A stretch of DNA of 64,000 bases from Rhizophagus irregularis (Eukaryota > Glomeromycota > Glomeromycetes > Glomerales > Glomeraceae). The stretch spans positions 3,906,001-3,970,000 of the forward strand of contig NC_089429.1 of assembly GCF_026210795.1 (NCBI RefSeq), written 5' to 3'. A program made the translations under genes and the position numbers. Positions 44,393-55,607 of this stretch are shown in pieces; positions within the stretch are counted from its first letter, which is position 1; every line of letters begins with the position of its first letter. Under the pieces are notes generated by a model, which saw only the letters and a program-made list of their open reading frames with translations, was not told the DNA's origin and searched no databases.

Positions 44393-47300
44393 CCTCCCTT
44401 TTTCCTTTCAAATTTGGTATATATCCAATTTAAGATTAATTATACTGTTGCTAAATCAATTATAACATTGTTAACAACCTTTTTTGTCTTTATATAAGCC
44501 CAACTAAACCACCAGTTATTATTAATTAATAAACACATTTGATCTTGAGCTTTTTTTTTCATTCTATAGCATTTTGATAATATGAGATTTTCATTTTTTA
44601 AGTTTTCAGGCTGTACTGAATCCAATTCCAATGATGTATCACCAAACTCTACCATTTGATCTTCCTGCGAATTTGTTATATTATTCTTCTTTAATTGTTG
44701 TTTATTCTGTTTTAATTGCTTGATCTGTTGATGAGGGGATTTAAAATAACGATCCATATTTTCAGATTCATTTAATTTGTCTTTTTTTCCAATATTTTTA
44801 GCCTTTTCCCATGCATTAGTGGCATTACATCTAGGCAACCAAATTAATTCCTTAAAGTGAATGATGAAGGAATCCAAAAGTGAGGCCAAAAATAAAATGT
44901 TTTTTGACTCTGAGAATCCAAATATTTGTTTTGATATTTTGGAAAAATTAGTGTTAATCTTAGCTTCCAAGGCCAATGAGCAGAAATCAAGAAATTTGAT
45001 ATCATCATGTTGTGTTCCTAGTATCTGGTTTAATTTCTTATTTATATTCTTAGGTGTATCTTCTGTTGTATTACTCCCTTTTTGAATTATGGAAATCACA
45101 TCATTTTGCATTCTGCTTTTGATTATAGGCCATAAGTCCTTATTGGCCTCACATTCAATAAAATGATGTCTGTTTTCTTCTTTATTAGCATTGCACCTTG
45201 GACAGACAAATTCTTTGTATAGATTTGGTTTTCGCTGTAAAAGAGTAGTACCTATAGGAAGAAGTTTAGCAAATAGTTTAACAATAAATATTAAGTGCCA
45301 ATGTTTTTTAACTAAAATACAATTAAACCCTTTATATCTATGAATTAAGTTCCAAGTTATATTCCAATCAATTGGAATTTCATGGCCATTTGATTTTAGC
45401 ATTGACCATTCTGCTGCCACTTTAGTATTCATTAGAGTTTTGATAAATTTCCTCAAGTTGTATTCAATGGGGATCTGTTTAAAAGTTGGAAAAAATCTGA
45501 CTTTCCTATTGCTATAGTTAAATCTGTTGTTAAAGTAACCACTGTCATTACTTGTGTTTTTAGCTAATTTATCTACCATTTCATTCATAACATTTCCACT
45601 GTGTCCCTTAACTTTCACTAACACTAGATCCATCTTTTTTTCCTGTAAAAGAATATCTATCTTAAGTAAAATTAAAGAATTAGACTGTTTCAGTAATTTT
45701 CTTCCCGATTTATTATGTCTATTATTAATCATATAGATGGCACTTTGACTATCTGTATATATCTTAATTTTTGCATTCATAGGACTTGTGAGTAATGCCA
45801 GAAAAATAGCCACTAGTTCTGCACGTGTAGAAGAGGGCCATAATGATAAATTTGCTTGGGCAGATAGGGCGGGTTCATCATTGACACAGAACGCCGCACC
45901 CATTTTTGTATGCACTAAATTGGGATCTTGTTGATCCCTTGATGTAGGGATACTTGTCCTGAGCGAACCATCTGTGTAGTATTCTACCGATATTCTCTCT
46001 TCTAATATATTTCTAATATCCATAAGTTTTGATTTCAAGTCATCATCATCTATCCATCTGTGAATCCATATGTCATGAACCAATGGTAGGCTAATTACGG
46101 AGCTTGGCGCTGATGTTGGTGCTCTATCTCCGGGTATCAAAGTGTCAAGATGATGAGTTGAAGATAACCATTCACTAGGAAAACTCCAACCACGCGAATT
46201 AGAGACTCTATCTAGAATTGCTCTCTTACAGCAATGAGCCGGTATAACTCGTCCGTTGTCCTGCCATCCAATTGTTCCATTATCATTGTATCCTGGACGA
46301 TAGCTAACTGAAATCCCCTGTTCATGATGATGTATTTTGTTGACTTTGCCAATTAACCATGCATCTGAATTAGCCAAAGGCTCTCTAACAAAAATTACTT
46401 GTTTGCGTCGTGCATCCGGTATAATATCTAATAAGAAGGCCCAAAGGTTAACTTTCGTAATCTCCAGATCATTGCTTACTGTTAAATTATCTGTCCTTGA
46501 TGTGCACAAATGAGCCACATCACGGTACCATCTAGCTATCCTTCCTTGCACCGGGAGTAGTGCTAAACTACGATATTGTTTCCATGTCATAAGATGTGTT
46601 CCCCTAATAAACAATTGATCAATATAAAATATTGGGTAATGTGAGCTTTGGTTAATTCTATATATATACTTCGTAAGCTGATATTGTTTAAAGAACTTTA
46701 ATATCGGCTCTTTCCCTCCTGATATACTCCAAGTTGATCTATCAATCGGATCTATCGCCATTGAAATGTCAAGGGATTTAGCTATTACCAAAGCGTTGAA
46801 TGGGACGTTTTTCTGGGCTTGAAGTTTTATCCAAGACGTTGCGTGAAGATCACAGTCAAAAATTGGATCAACGATGAGTGATTTAAGCTGCGCGTCTCTA
46901 AGCCTAATCTGTGTAGCTATCGCTGCGTATGAGTCACTATTCAATCTAATCGTTAAATCCGTTATAATATTGATACAATGGATTTTCCATGGGTGATCCA
47001 TACCTAAACACCCCTCATGAAATAATAGAGACGATGGTGTATTCTTGGGTAATTTCATCCAGTTTTTAACCAATTTCATTACTGGAGCGAACACTTGATT
47101 CCAGTCATGTTCTGACAGTGTCATGATTTGGGCTATATATATTAGTCTGGGAATCAATACTCTATTGATTAGATAAATACATTGTCCAGCTGGGACAAAT
47201 TTCCTACGAACTGTATCACAAAAGCTTTTAACCGTCGTGGACATACGTTGCATCCATCACCGCCTACTCGGTTTGTTAGAAAACCAGACCCCAAGGTATC

Positions 47301-50238
47301 TTATTTCGTCATTAGTGGCTTGAACTATGGAACGATCACGGCCTAATTCAATAACTTGTTCATGCCTTTCCACTGACGGGTTGATAATTATCATTTCTGA
47401 TTTCTTAACATTGATATCGATATCATTAATCAAGTAGAAATCATTTGCTATATCTACTATCTTTTGCATCCTGGATTTCGATGATTCTAAAAATACCGTA
47501 TCATCCATATATGCACATACCGGAACCTGAAGCCTGTAATGTGTCCATGTAGTAGGGTCATTAATATCATTTGGCCAGGTAATTTTCATTTCATATCCGC
47601 TGTCTTTAGTTTGTTGTATTCCTACTAGAAGTGGATCATAAAAAATTCGCCATAGCAACGGAGATAGTGCATCGCCCTGATCTATTCTGTCATTTCCAAT
47701 AAATCCATCACTTAACCCATATGCTGTGGCTATTCTAAGGGATCTGTGTTTGAAAAGGGCTATAATCCATTCAACCAGTGATGCCGGAATGTCAATACGA
47801 AGCAATGTCCGATTTAGCACTTCTAACCCAACTGAATCAAACGCCTTTTTCATGTCCTGTGTGAGGACCCATAGTTCTTTTTTATTTTCTCTGGCATCCT
47901 CAATAAAATTATTAACCAGGTGTATTGGTTCGTTTGTACTTTCTCCGGGTAAACTGCAACAATTGTATCCCTGTAGTATATTATATCGTTTCATAACTGA
48001 ACTCAACCTGTTCGTGATCATCTTTGTGAAGGTCTTCCGAAAACAGTCCAGCAATGCAATAGGTCGAGTATTCAAAATATTATATTCAAAGTTGGTGGGC
48101 TTAGGAATAGGGAGAATGATCGATGTTTTCCATGCCTTTGGTATAAGTCCAGTTTGTAACGTCAGATTTCCGAACTTGACCAAGAGGATGACTATTTCCT
48201 CAGGTAATTGTAGAATTATTTTGTAGTTAATACCAGACAACCCTGCAGTCGAATTTTTATTTAAATCTTTAACGGTATTGTTCCATTCTTCCATAGTAAC
48301 CTTTTCTATTGTAGCTTTCATTACTTCTTTAAATTTGCCTGCAGGTTCGTAAATTTGTTGCCAAAGCGGCGTCAAAGAATTCTCAAGTGTGTTCCTTTTC
48401 CTAAACATGCTCGCGAAATCATTGTCTACTGCTTCCTTAACTTCTCCCGGTTCTGTAACCAGTCTCTTAGTCGAACCTTCTGATTCTTCGTTCACTAACA
48501 CCTTATCTATAACTATATTGGCGTGAGTGTTTCTATCTAATATGCTAGAAAGCCATGTTGTTTGGTCTTTTTGTGTAATTTCAACTCTTTTCTCTATTTT
48601 ATCTTTAATGGATTTCGTCTCTGTTGCTTTGAATTTTTTATAATCTGCTCTTAGGCGATAATTCACTTTTTTTTTTAGATTGTCAAACCAGTTTTCTGAA
48701 AACATATCCTGTATGACTATGTTACATTTGTTATAGTCATCGGTTGATGTAACATAGTCTTGATTATATTTGGCAATTTTTCTAGCCCATCTGGATTTGG
48801 CGCCCACAGATGTGGTCATTTGTTGGTTGCCATAATAATAATTATGTAATAATTTAAGCAGCTTATTTGTATGACATTCTGGTCTCGTCTTTTTCTTATT
48901 ATAACGTATGAAGGTATTATGAAGTCTGATGACTTTCCTAGGGAGTTCTGAGTCCGCTGCGCTGACTATAACACTATTGAGTTTATCCCAATATCTATCT
49001 ATATCTTCTTGAGAATACTCCTTTATATTGACTTTATCCTCAATTACTTCTTGATCTAGAGAGTTTAGTTGACTTTTTATATTAAGTCAGAATTTATCCC
49101 ACTTTTCCGTTTTAATGTCATCACAATCATACAAGACTCTGGTGTGGGTGTTACCAATGGGTAATTTATCATATACTGTATTTTTCCTATTGTTTCTTAT
49201 GAGGATAGAGGTGTCCATGGTTAATGTAATTATATCATGGTCACTATGTGTGATAAACGTTGAGGGGGTAATTGAGAAATTTATTAAATTATTACTGATA
49301 TTTTCTGATATCCAAATCTGGTCTATTCTCGTGCTTACACCCTCTCTGTGATAAGTGTTTCCTGGTACTTCTTTATTAAGCTTTCTATAAGAATCTATAA
49401 GACCCATTGCCTCAAGATCATTAAAAATTTTGGGTTTTGATATATGTTGCGGTGGTGTACGATCGATATGACCATTTGAGATCAAATTAAAATCTCCCAT
49501 TAATCTGTGTACAATATTGTTTGATTTTTTTTTTATAGTTTCATCGCTCATTTCCCTTTTAAGTAGTTCTAGGGTATCGTGAAGGATTGTTTTAATTTGT
49601 GGTGACGCGTAAACAATCCATATACAGAATAAAATATTTCTGAACAGAAAGTATGCTGAGAGTAGATATGGTGAATGGAATTTGTGTCCTTGATAATGTT
49701 TATTCCATTTCCTTGAGCAAATTAACGCTACTCCAGAACCCTTATGTTTGTCGTTCTGTTTGCTTGACCAATATATATGAAATTGCTCTTTAAGACTATT
49801 AGGCGTTTTGAAAAACCCGTTCTTTTGGTCTAAATTAGTTTCATTCAAGGCCATAATGTCTACCTGGTTTTCTTGCATCCAACTTAGAATTCCATAAAGT
49901 TTTGCATTGTCCCCTGCCAATCCGTTAATGTTATGGGTTCCAATGTGGAGTGTAAGGTACAACGCGTCTAAATCTATTTGTTGTTGTTTCTCATACCGTA
50001 TTCGTTGACTATATAAAAAACTGTCTATATTTTCTATGTTAGCTTTGTTTTTGTTTTTGTTTTTGTTATTCTGTACTCTAATGTTCGACATAAATGTAGC
50101 ATTGTATAAGTTATTATATTAATGTTGTCCTTTCTATTAGAGCTATTTGTTCCAGCCAAATAGTCCCCAAAATCTTTTGAATGTGAATTCTATATTTCTT
50201 TTTCTATTGTATTTTAAATTAGTTTTATAAAAATAAAT
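44119..50238 (-). mobile_element. LINE 2 with poly(A), full-length ORF2 type
   Basis: A 17-bp target duplication CATTTCTTTCATAATTC lies at 44102-44118 and 50239-50255. At the 3' end (left on the plus strand) is a T-tract of about 20, i.e. the poly(A) tail. An unusual (A)n(TA)n tract lies in the 3' untranslated region (44351-44391). One long reading frame encodes endonuclease, reverse transcriptase and RNase H. No ORF1 is visible in the roughly 150 bp upstream of the start, so either this clade lacks it or the copy is 5'-truncated. Confidence 0.85.
44440..50091 (-). pseudogene. LINE 2 polyprotein: endonuclease, reverse transcriptase, RNase H
   Basis: From ATG 50089-50091 one frame of 1,884 codons runs to 44440 with only two stops, TGA at 49087-49089 and TGA at 47257-47259. 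Endonuclease motifs: HIGTHNINGL, NETNL, GDFNLI, RIDQIWIS, HSDHDIITL. Reverse transcriptase motifs: LTQDMKKAFDS, IDQGDALSPLLW, YMDDT (47500-47511). RNase H motifs: YYTDGS, STRAELVAIFLAL, YTDSQSAI, KGHSGNVMNEMVDKLAK. The C-terminal knuckle is CPRCNANKEENRHHFIEC. All catalytic residues are present. The two stops fit one change each from Arg (CGA) or Trp codons. It belongs to the same broad clade as LINE 1 but is clearly a different family. Confidence 0.85.
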
Positions 50239-50255
50239 CATTTCTTTCATAATTC

Positions 50256-51309
50256 CTTAATTTCTACTGTATAATTTTTGGCCAGAATTATGACCAAATT
50301 TTTGTATTTTAAATAATTATTTTTTATAATATTAAATGCACTATTATCTAATTAAAATTTCATTTTTAAGGTGGGTAGGTTTCTTATTATAAAATAGGTT
50401 AAATATGATATATTTAATTTTTAAGAAAATTAAACAAAAATAAAAGAATTTTAATGGTTAATTCTAAAAGATTCAATAAATAAATCACCAATTTTTTCAT
50501 TATCATAAGATGCACAAAAGTCAATTTACTTAATAAAATTTCAATTTCAGACAAAATTAATTAATAAAAAAATCACCTAAAAATTTAATTTTAATTTTGG
50601 TAAAAAGTATTAAGGGGGTAATGTATACATGCTGCCCAAATTATTTTGGGATGCCATAATTATAATTTGGGATGCTATAATTCATTCGGTTTATATATAA
50701 TTTACTATGTAAAGTGCCAAAATAATTTGGGATGCCATAATTGAATTTGGGATTTTACTTATAATTACGGCAGTCCAAAATAATTTGGGTGGCATGTATA
50801 GGGTAATCAGATACTTTTTAAGATTTTTTAAAATGCTAAATATGTGAAAAATAATCATGTATTCAAATGTAAAATAATCTATTATATAATTAAAATTTTA
50901 TTTTTAAGGCAAATTAACTAATAGAAAATTGGTTAAAAATCCATTTCTTTTATAATTCCTTAATTTTTACTGTGCAATTTTTGGCCAGAATTATAAACAA
51001 ATTTTTGTATTTTTGATATGTGAAAAATAAACATTTTTTATAATTTTAAATATACTATTATCTAATTAAAATTTCATTATCAGATAGGATTAACTAATAG
51101 GAAATTGGTTAAAAATCCATTTCTTTTATAATTTCTTAATTTTTACTGTACAATTTTTAGCCAGAATTATAACCAAATTTTTATATTTTGATGAAATTTT
51201 AAAACACAAATTTGTGAAAAATAATTACTTTTTATAATGTTAAATATACTATTATCTAATTGAAATTTTATTTTCAGAATAGGTTTTTTATCATAAAATA
51301 TATTAAAAA
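50256..51309. repeat. Satellite, segment 2, with a 173-bp MITE
   Basis: Continues segment 1 beyond LINE 2. TTTTTGGCCAGAATTATG-like words lie at about 50276, 50978 and 51157. It contains the MITE at 50626-50798 and breaks off at about 51310 at a LINE 3' end. Confidence 0.6.
50626..50798. mobile_element. 173-bp MITE flanked by TA
   Basis: TACATGCTGCCCAAATTATT at the left mirrors the right end (complement of TACATGCCACCCAAATTATT). TA at 50624-50625 and 50799-50800. The interior repeats TTTGGGATGCCATAATT. Confidence 0.75.
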
Positions 51310-51479
51310 TGTATTTTTTTTTTATTTTTTTTAATTAAGGTAGTGCAATTTGTGAGTTTATTAATTATATGTGAGAATATAAAAACATCTGTTATATAAC
51401 TAATTTATTAAAACTTCAAACCAGTTCCCCATCCATAAGATTTCTCCTGTGCCCTACCATTACCTTGTAAAATTCACCT
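51310..51479 (-). mobile_element. LINE 3' end fragment
   Basis: On the minus strand it reads GGTAATGGTAGGGCAC...AATAAACTCACAAATTGCACTACC and ends in an A/T-rich tail. This matches the 3' end of the LINE fragment at 62970-63111. It is abruptly joined to the LTR at 51480. Confidence 0.6.
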
Positions 51480-52048
51480 TGTGACACGCCGCCCATAGGA
51501 TATTAAAATAAAATATCGTATGTTGCCACCGACGTGTTGAGTTCGTATAGTATCTATGCTTGGTTTTAAAATAAAAATTAATTACAAAAATTACAAAAAC
51601 ATTATTTCTTACCGAAATTTTAAATTACAATAGTTTTTCTATATTTTCAATAAACCATTAATTAAAATGAAATAATTAATGTGGCACTTTTTACTCATAA
51701 GAAAAAGGCTAAAAGAATGTGTTTGTTTATTATTAAGGATGAAATAAAATTTTTATTTTTCAAAAATTGAACTGCAGAATTTCCTATCGAAATCCTCTTG
51801 TATTTATACATTTTTAAGAAAAATATTTCTAATATTTCTAATATTTCTAATAAAATTTGAAGATCTATTATCATATGACTTTCTCGTTATACTAAACTAA
51901 ACTATAAATATAATTTTATTGGCTAATTATTTATCCATCGGCTAAATATTTATCTGTCACTTACTGCGCCATGTAACTTATCACGTGACTTTTGTATTCC
52001 CAACTATTTCTTCTTGTGTAACCATATCATGTGACCTACTGCGCCACA
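51480..52048 (-). repeat. 3' LTR of the Gypsy element
   Basis: On the minus strand TGTGGCGCAG...GTGTCACA. It differs from the other LTR at seven positions, all transitions. It contains TCACGTGAC and TTGTGTAAC words and the TAATATTTC triplet. Confidence 0.9.
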
Positions 52049-52155
52049 GGATTTACTGCGTCATTTATTTATTATATTTTCAGTTATTACATTTATCCTC
52101 CTCTTGAAAAATTTATGTCCCATAAATTAAGAATCGAATTCGGGTCTCAAACATA

Positions 52156-53379
52156 TTATATTATTATATATGGTTCAAATATTTCCCTATCAAAATATTC
52201 CTTTAATAATTCTCCATTTACTGGTCTTCTTAAAATTCTTCCATTTAATTCTTTAATTTTGTACGATCCATTTATTATTACTTCATGTATATAATATGGT
52301 CCCTTCCATTTTTCTTCCAATTTTCCTGTATGTGTTTTGTATTTCGCCGTGTCAAAGTATAATACTTTATCTCCTATTTGAAAGTTTTGTTTTCGTTTTC
52401 CAATTTTGTCATGATATTTCTTTTGTTGTTCTTGTGCTTTTTCAATATTCTTCTTCGCTTCATTTCTTTTTATTGGTAATTCTTCTATTATATGTTCTAT
52501 TCTTTTAATCATTGTAATTCCTTTAACTTCTTCATCATTTGGTAATATTACTCTTCTTCCATAAGTTAAATAAAATGGTGTCATTTTACTTGATTTTTGT
52601 ATTTTACTCCTATATGCAAATAATATTGGTGCTATTCTTTGATCCCAATTTTTATCTTCATATTCTCTATTTCTATATATCGTTAATTTTTCTTTTACTA
52701 ATTTTGCCAATGATTCTATTAATGTTTTATTAAATCGTTCTACTAATCCATTTGTTTTAGGGTGATAAGGAGTTGAGAATTTATGTTGAACATTAAATTT
52801 TTCTGTAAGATCTTTAGTTAATTGATTATTAAATTCTGATCCATTATCTGTAAGTATTTTCTTTGGACATCCATGTCGACAAATTATTTCTTCATAAATG
52901 AATTTTGATATTTCTTTTGCATTTGCTTTTTTTATTGCTTTTGCTTCTAGCCATTTTGTAAAGAAATCTATTGCTACTATTATATATTTATTTCCTTCTT
53001 CTGTTCTTGGTAATGGTCCTATTACATCTATTCCAATCATATAAAAAGGTTCTTTTACTTCTATTGGATGTAATTCATGTAACCCTTGTGGATTATTTCT
53101 TCTTTGACAATTATCACAACTTTTTACATATTTTTCTACATCTCGTTTCATATTCTTCCACCAATATTTTTCTTTTACTTTTTCATATGTAGCTTGAATC
53201 CCAAAATGTGCTGATAATTCATGATCATGCATCATATACATTATTCCTTCTAATTCAAATCTTCTTATTACTCTAAACTTATTTTCATCTTTAATTTTAT
53301 ATAAAACTCCATTTTCTTGTACGTATTTTCCTTCTTTTTCTATATTCTTTAAAATTTTATCATATTCTTTTTCATCCAT
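52156..53379 (-). CDS. Gypsy integrase
   Basis: 407 codons. The zinc-binding head is HDHELSAHFG...CDNCQRRN (HHCC). The catalytic core is GIDVIGPL (Asp), LTDNGSEFNN (Asp) and TNGLVERFNKTL (Glu), all three present. The C-terminal part reads FQIGDKVLYFD and GKLEEKWKGPYYI. It inserts the cDNA copy. It lies in the same phase as the reverse transcriptase frame but is separated from it by about 200 bp with several stops. In another frame (about 53513-53370) a short open stretch VERIGLEIYIFII may be the true link. Otherwise intact. Confidence 0.85.
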   Translation of the reverse strand: MDEKEYDKILKNIEKEGKYVQENGVLYKIKDENKFRVIRRFELEGIMYMMHDHELSAHFGIQATYEKVKEKYWWKNMKRDVEKYVKSCDNCQRRNNPQGLHELHPIEVKEPFYMIGIDVIGPLPRTEEGNKYIIVAIDFFTKWLEAKAIKKANAKEISKFIYEEIICRHGCPKKILTDNGSEFNNQLTKDLTEKFNVQHKFSTPYHPKTNGLVERFNKTLIESLAKLVKEKLTIYRNREYEDKNWDQRIAPILFAYRSKIQKSSKMTPFYLTYGRRVILPNDEEVKGITMIKRIEHIIEELPIKRNEAKKNIEKAQEQQKKYHDKIGKRKQNFQIGDKVLYFDTAKYKTHTGKLEEKWKGPYYIHEVIINGSYKIKELNGRILRRPVNGELLKEYFDREIFEPYIII

Positions 53380-53580
53380 TTGTTAATAAATTTTCTATTT
53401 CGTTTTCAAATGGTAAAATAAATTTTATTTCTTTTTCTTCAAATAATATGCAATGATAATTTATATTTGTATGAATTATAAATATATATATTTCTAATCC
53501 TATTCTTTCAACCATTTTTTTTTTATTTTATTCATCTCGTTATTCATTATTATTTATTATTTTTTAAACTTTTATCTTTC

Positions 53581-55008
53581 TCATATTAACCTTGACATCG
53601 CATCAGCATTCTTATTTTCTTTTCCTAGTCTATGTATTATTTCAAAATCATATTGTTGTAATTCCATCATCCATCTTCCTCTTCTTCCTTTAGGAACTTT
53701 TGATGTACTTATAAATCCTTTTAATGCTGCATGGTCTGTTATTACTTTAAATTTTCTTCCAAATAAATATTTATGAAAATATTTTATTTCCCAAAATACT
53801 GCTAAACATTCTAATTCTGTTATCGGATACCTCTTTTCTGCATTTACTAAACTTCTACTTGCATAGCTAATAACTATTTCTCTATTATTTTCATCTAATT
53901 GTTCTAATATAGCTCCTAATCCTTCTCCTGATGCATCTGTTATTAATATAAATTCCTTTTCAAAATTCAGATGTTGTAATATCGGATAATTTATTAATTT
54001 CTTTTTTAATTCTTCTAATGCTTTTTGTTGTTTATCTGTCCACACAAAAGGAACATTCTTTCTCGTTAATTCCATTATTGGTTTTACTATTTTTAAATAT
54101 CCTTTCACAAATTTTCTATAATATGAACATAATCCATTTATTTCTCTTATTTGTTTGATATTCTTTGGCAGTTTTAAATTTTTAATCTTTTCTATTTTCT
54201 TATTATCTGGTTTTAACCCATCTGTTCCTACTATATGTCCCAAATATTCTACATTCTTTTTCGCCCATTCACATTTCTTTAACTTTAACATCATATTCGT
54301 TTTTCTTAATTCTTCTAATACTATTTTTATATGTTGTAAATGTTCATTCCAATTTTTCGAATATATTATAATATCATCTATATATACATTCATAAATTTA
54401 TCTAAGTATTCTTTAAATATTTTATTCATTGTTCTTTGAAATATTGCCGGTGCATTTTTTAATCCAAACGGCATAACATTAAATTCGTATAATCCTTGAC
54501 TACAAATAAATGCTGTCTTTTCTTTATCTTCTTCTTCCATCTCTATTTGCCAATATCCACTTGCTAAATCAATTGTTGTAAACCATTTTGCTACTCTAAA
54601 TTTTTCTAATAAATCATCTATTCTTGGCAAAGGATATGCGTCTGTTATCGTCATTTGATTTATTTTTCTAAAATCTATACAAAATCTTTTATCTCCTGTT
54701 TTCTTATTTACTATTACTACTGGTGACGACCATGGACTACATGATTCTTGTATTATTTCTTCTTTTAACATTTTATCTATTTCTCTTTTTATTATTTCTC
54801 TATTTTCCGTACTTTCTCTATATGCTTTTTGATTTATTGGCGTTTCATCTTTTAACCTTATATTACATTTTACTATATTTGTTTTACTTATTTTCTTATC
54901 TCCATATATACAAATATCTTCATATTCTTTAACTAAATCTTTTAACTCTTTTTCTTGTAATTTCTCTAAATCTTTATATTTTATTTCGTCTGTCCAGTCT
55001 TTGTGCAT
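53581..55008 (-). CDS. Gypsy reverse transcriptase and RNase H
   Basis: 475 codons. Reverse transcriptase motifs: SPWSSPVVIVNKKTGDKRFC, TTIDLASGYWQI, FNVMPFGLKNAPAIFQ, VYIDDIIIYSK (YIDD near 54373-54384) and VEYLGHIVG. The RNase H domain has LITDASGEGLGAIL, ELECLAVFWEI and ITDHAAL. It ends IIHRLGKENKNADAMSR, the usual end of this domain in Gypsy elements. All catalytic Asp residues are present and there is no internal stop. Confidence 0.9.
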   Translation of the reverse strand: MHKDWTDEIKYKDLEKLQEKELKDLVKEYEDICIYGDKKISKTNIVKCNIRLKDETPINQKAYRESTENREIIKREIDKMLKEEIIQESCSPWSSPVVIVNKKTGDKRFCIDFRKINQMTITDAYPLPRIDDLLEKFRVAKWFTTIDLASGYWQIEMEEEDKEKTAFICSQGLYEFNVMPFGLKNAPAIFQRTMNKIFKEYLDKFMNVYIDDIIIYSKNWNEHLQHIKIVLEELRKTNMMLKLKKCEWAKKNVEYLGHIVGTDGLKPDNKKIEKIKNLKLPKNIKQIREINGLCSYYRKFVKGYLKIVKPIMELTRKNVPFVWTDKQQKALEELKKKLINYPILQHLNFEKEFILITDASGEGLGAILEQLDENNREIVISYASRSLVNAEKRYPITELECLAVFWEIKYFHKYLFGRKFKVITDHAALKGFISTSKVPKGRRGRWMMELQQYDFEIIHRLGKENKNADAMSRLI

Positions 55009-55040
55009 CTTTAATGTCTCTCCACTATTATGGCCAAAAC

Positions 55041-55553
55041 CTAATAGTTTTCCTCTATGATATGTCCTTTTTCTTCATTATTTATTAAATATATTTCTCG
55101 TTCACTTGTTTCTTCATATTCATTTTCACTATCTTCATTTTCACTATCATCACTATCATTATCATCATTAATATTTTCATCATTATTTTCATATTCTATT
55201 GGTATTTCAATATCTTTTCCATCTTCTCTTAATATTAATGTCTTTTCATTATAGTCTATTATTCCTTTCTTTTCTCTTAATACATCATTTCCTAATATTA
55301 ATTCTTTTTCTACTGATTCTATTACGTCCATAATTATTTTCATTTCTGTATTTTCATTCATTTCTATTGTTATTTCTATTTTTCCTTTTGATGCTACTCT
55401 TATTCCGTTAGCCATTATAAATCTAATATCACTCTTTTCTATTATTGGAATATTTAATTCTTTTCTTAATTTATCTGATATTAAACTGACTGATGCTCCT
55501 GAATCTATTATTATTGATACTAATTTTCCTTTTATTATAACTTCACTTCTCAT
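55041..55553 (-). CDS. Gypsy aspartic protease
   Basis: 170 codons. The catalytic motif is IIIDSGASVSLIS, with flap region FIMANGIRV and a C-terminal LILGNDVL. A very acidic tail (Asn/Asp/Glu/Ser) follows. It is in phase with Gag but separated by the Gag stop and one further stop. It would mature the Gag-Pol products. The downstream reverse transcriptase is in another frame. Confidence 0.85.
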   Translation of the reverse strand: MRSEVIIKGKLVSIIIDSGASVSLISDKLRKELNIPIIEKSDIRFIMANGIRVASKGKIEITIEMNENTEMKIIMDVIESVEKELILGNDVLREKKGIIDYNEKTLILREDGKDIEIPIEYENNDENINDDNDSDDSENEDSENEYEETSEREIYLINNEEKGHIIEENY

Positions 55554-55607
55554 TGCTCTAGTTTCACTTTTATTATCTGCACTTTTTATTGGTTAGTCCG
55601 AGTGTAG

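Noticed and set aside
47726-48226. 166-codon plus-strand frame
   Set aside because: Antisense of the LINE 2 reverse transcriptase.
44440-50091. Reassignment of TGA as a sense codon
   Set aside because: Other genes in the window also contain TAA and TAG lesions and frameshifts, and intact genes end in TGA, so ordinary decay is simpler.
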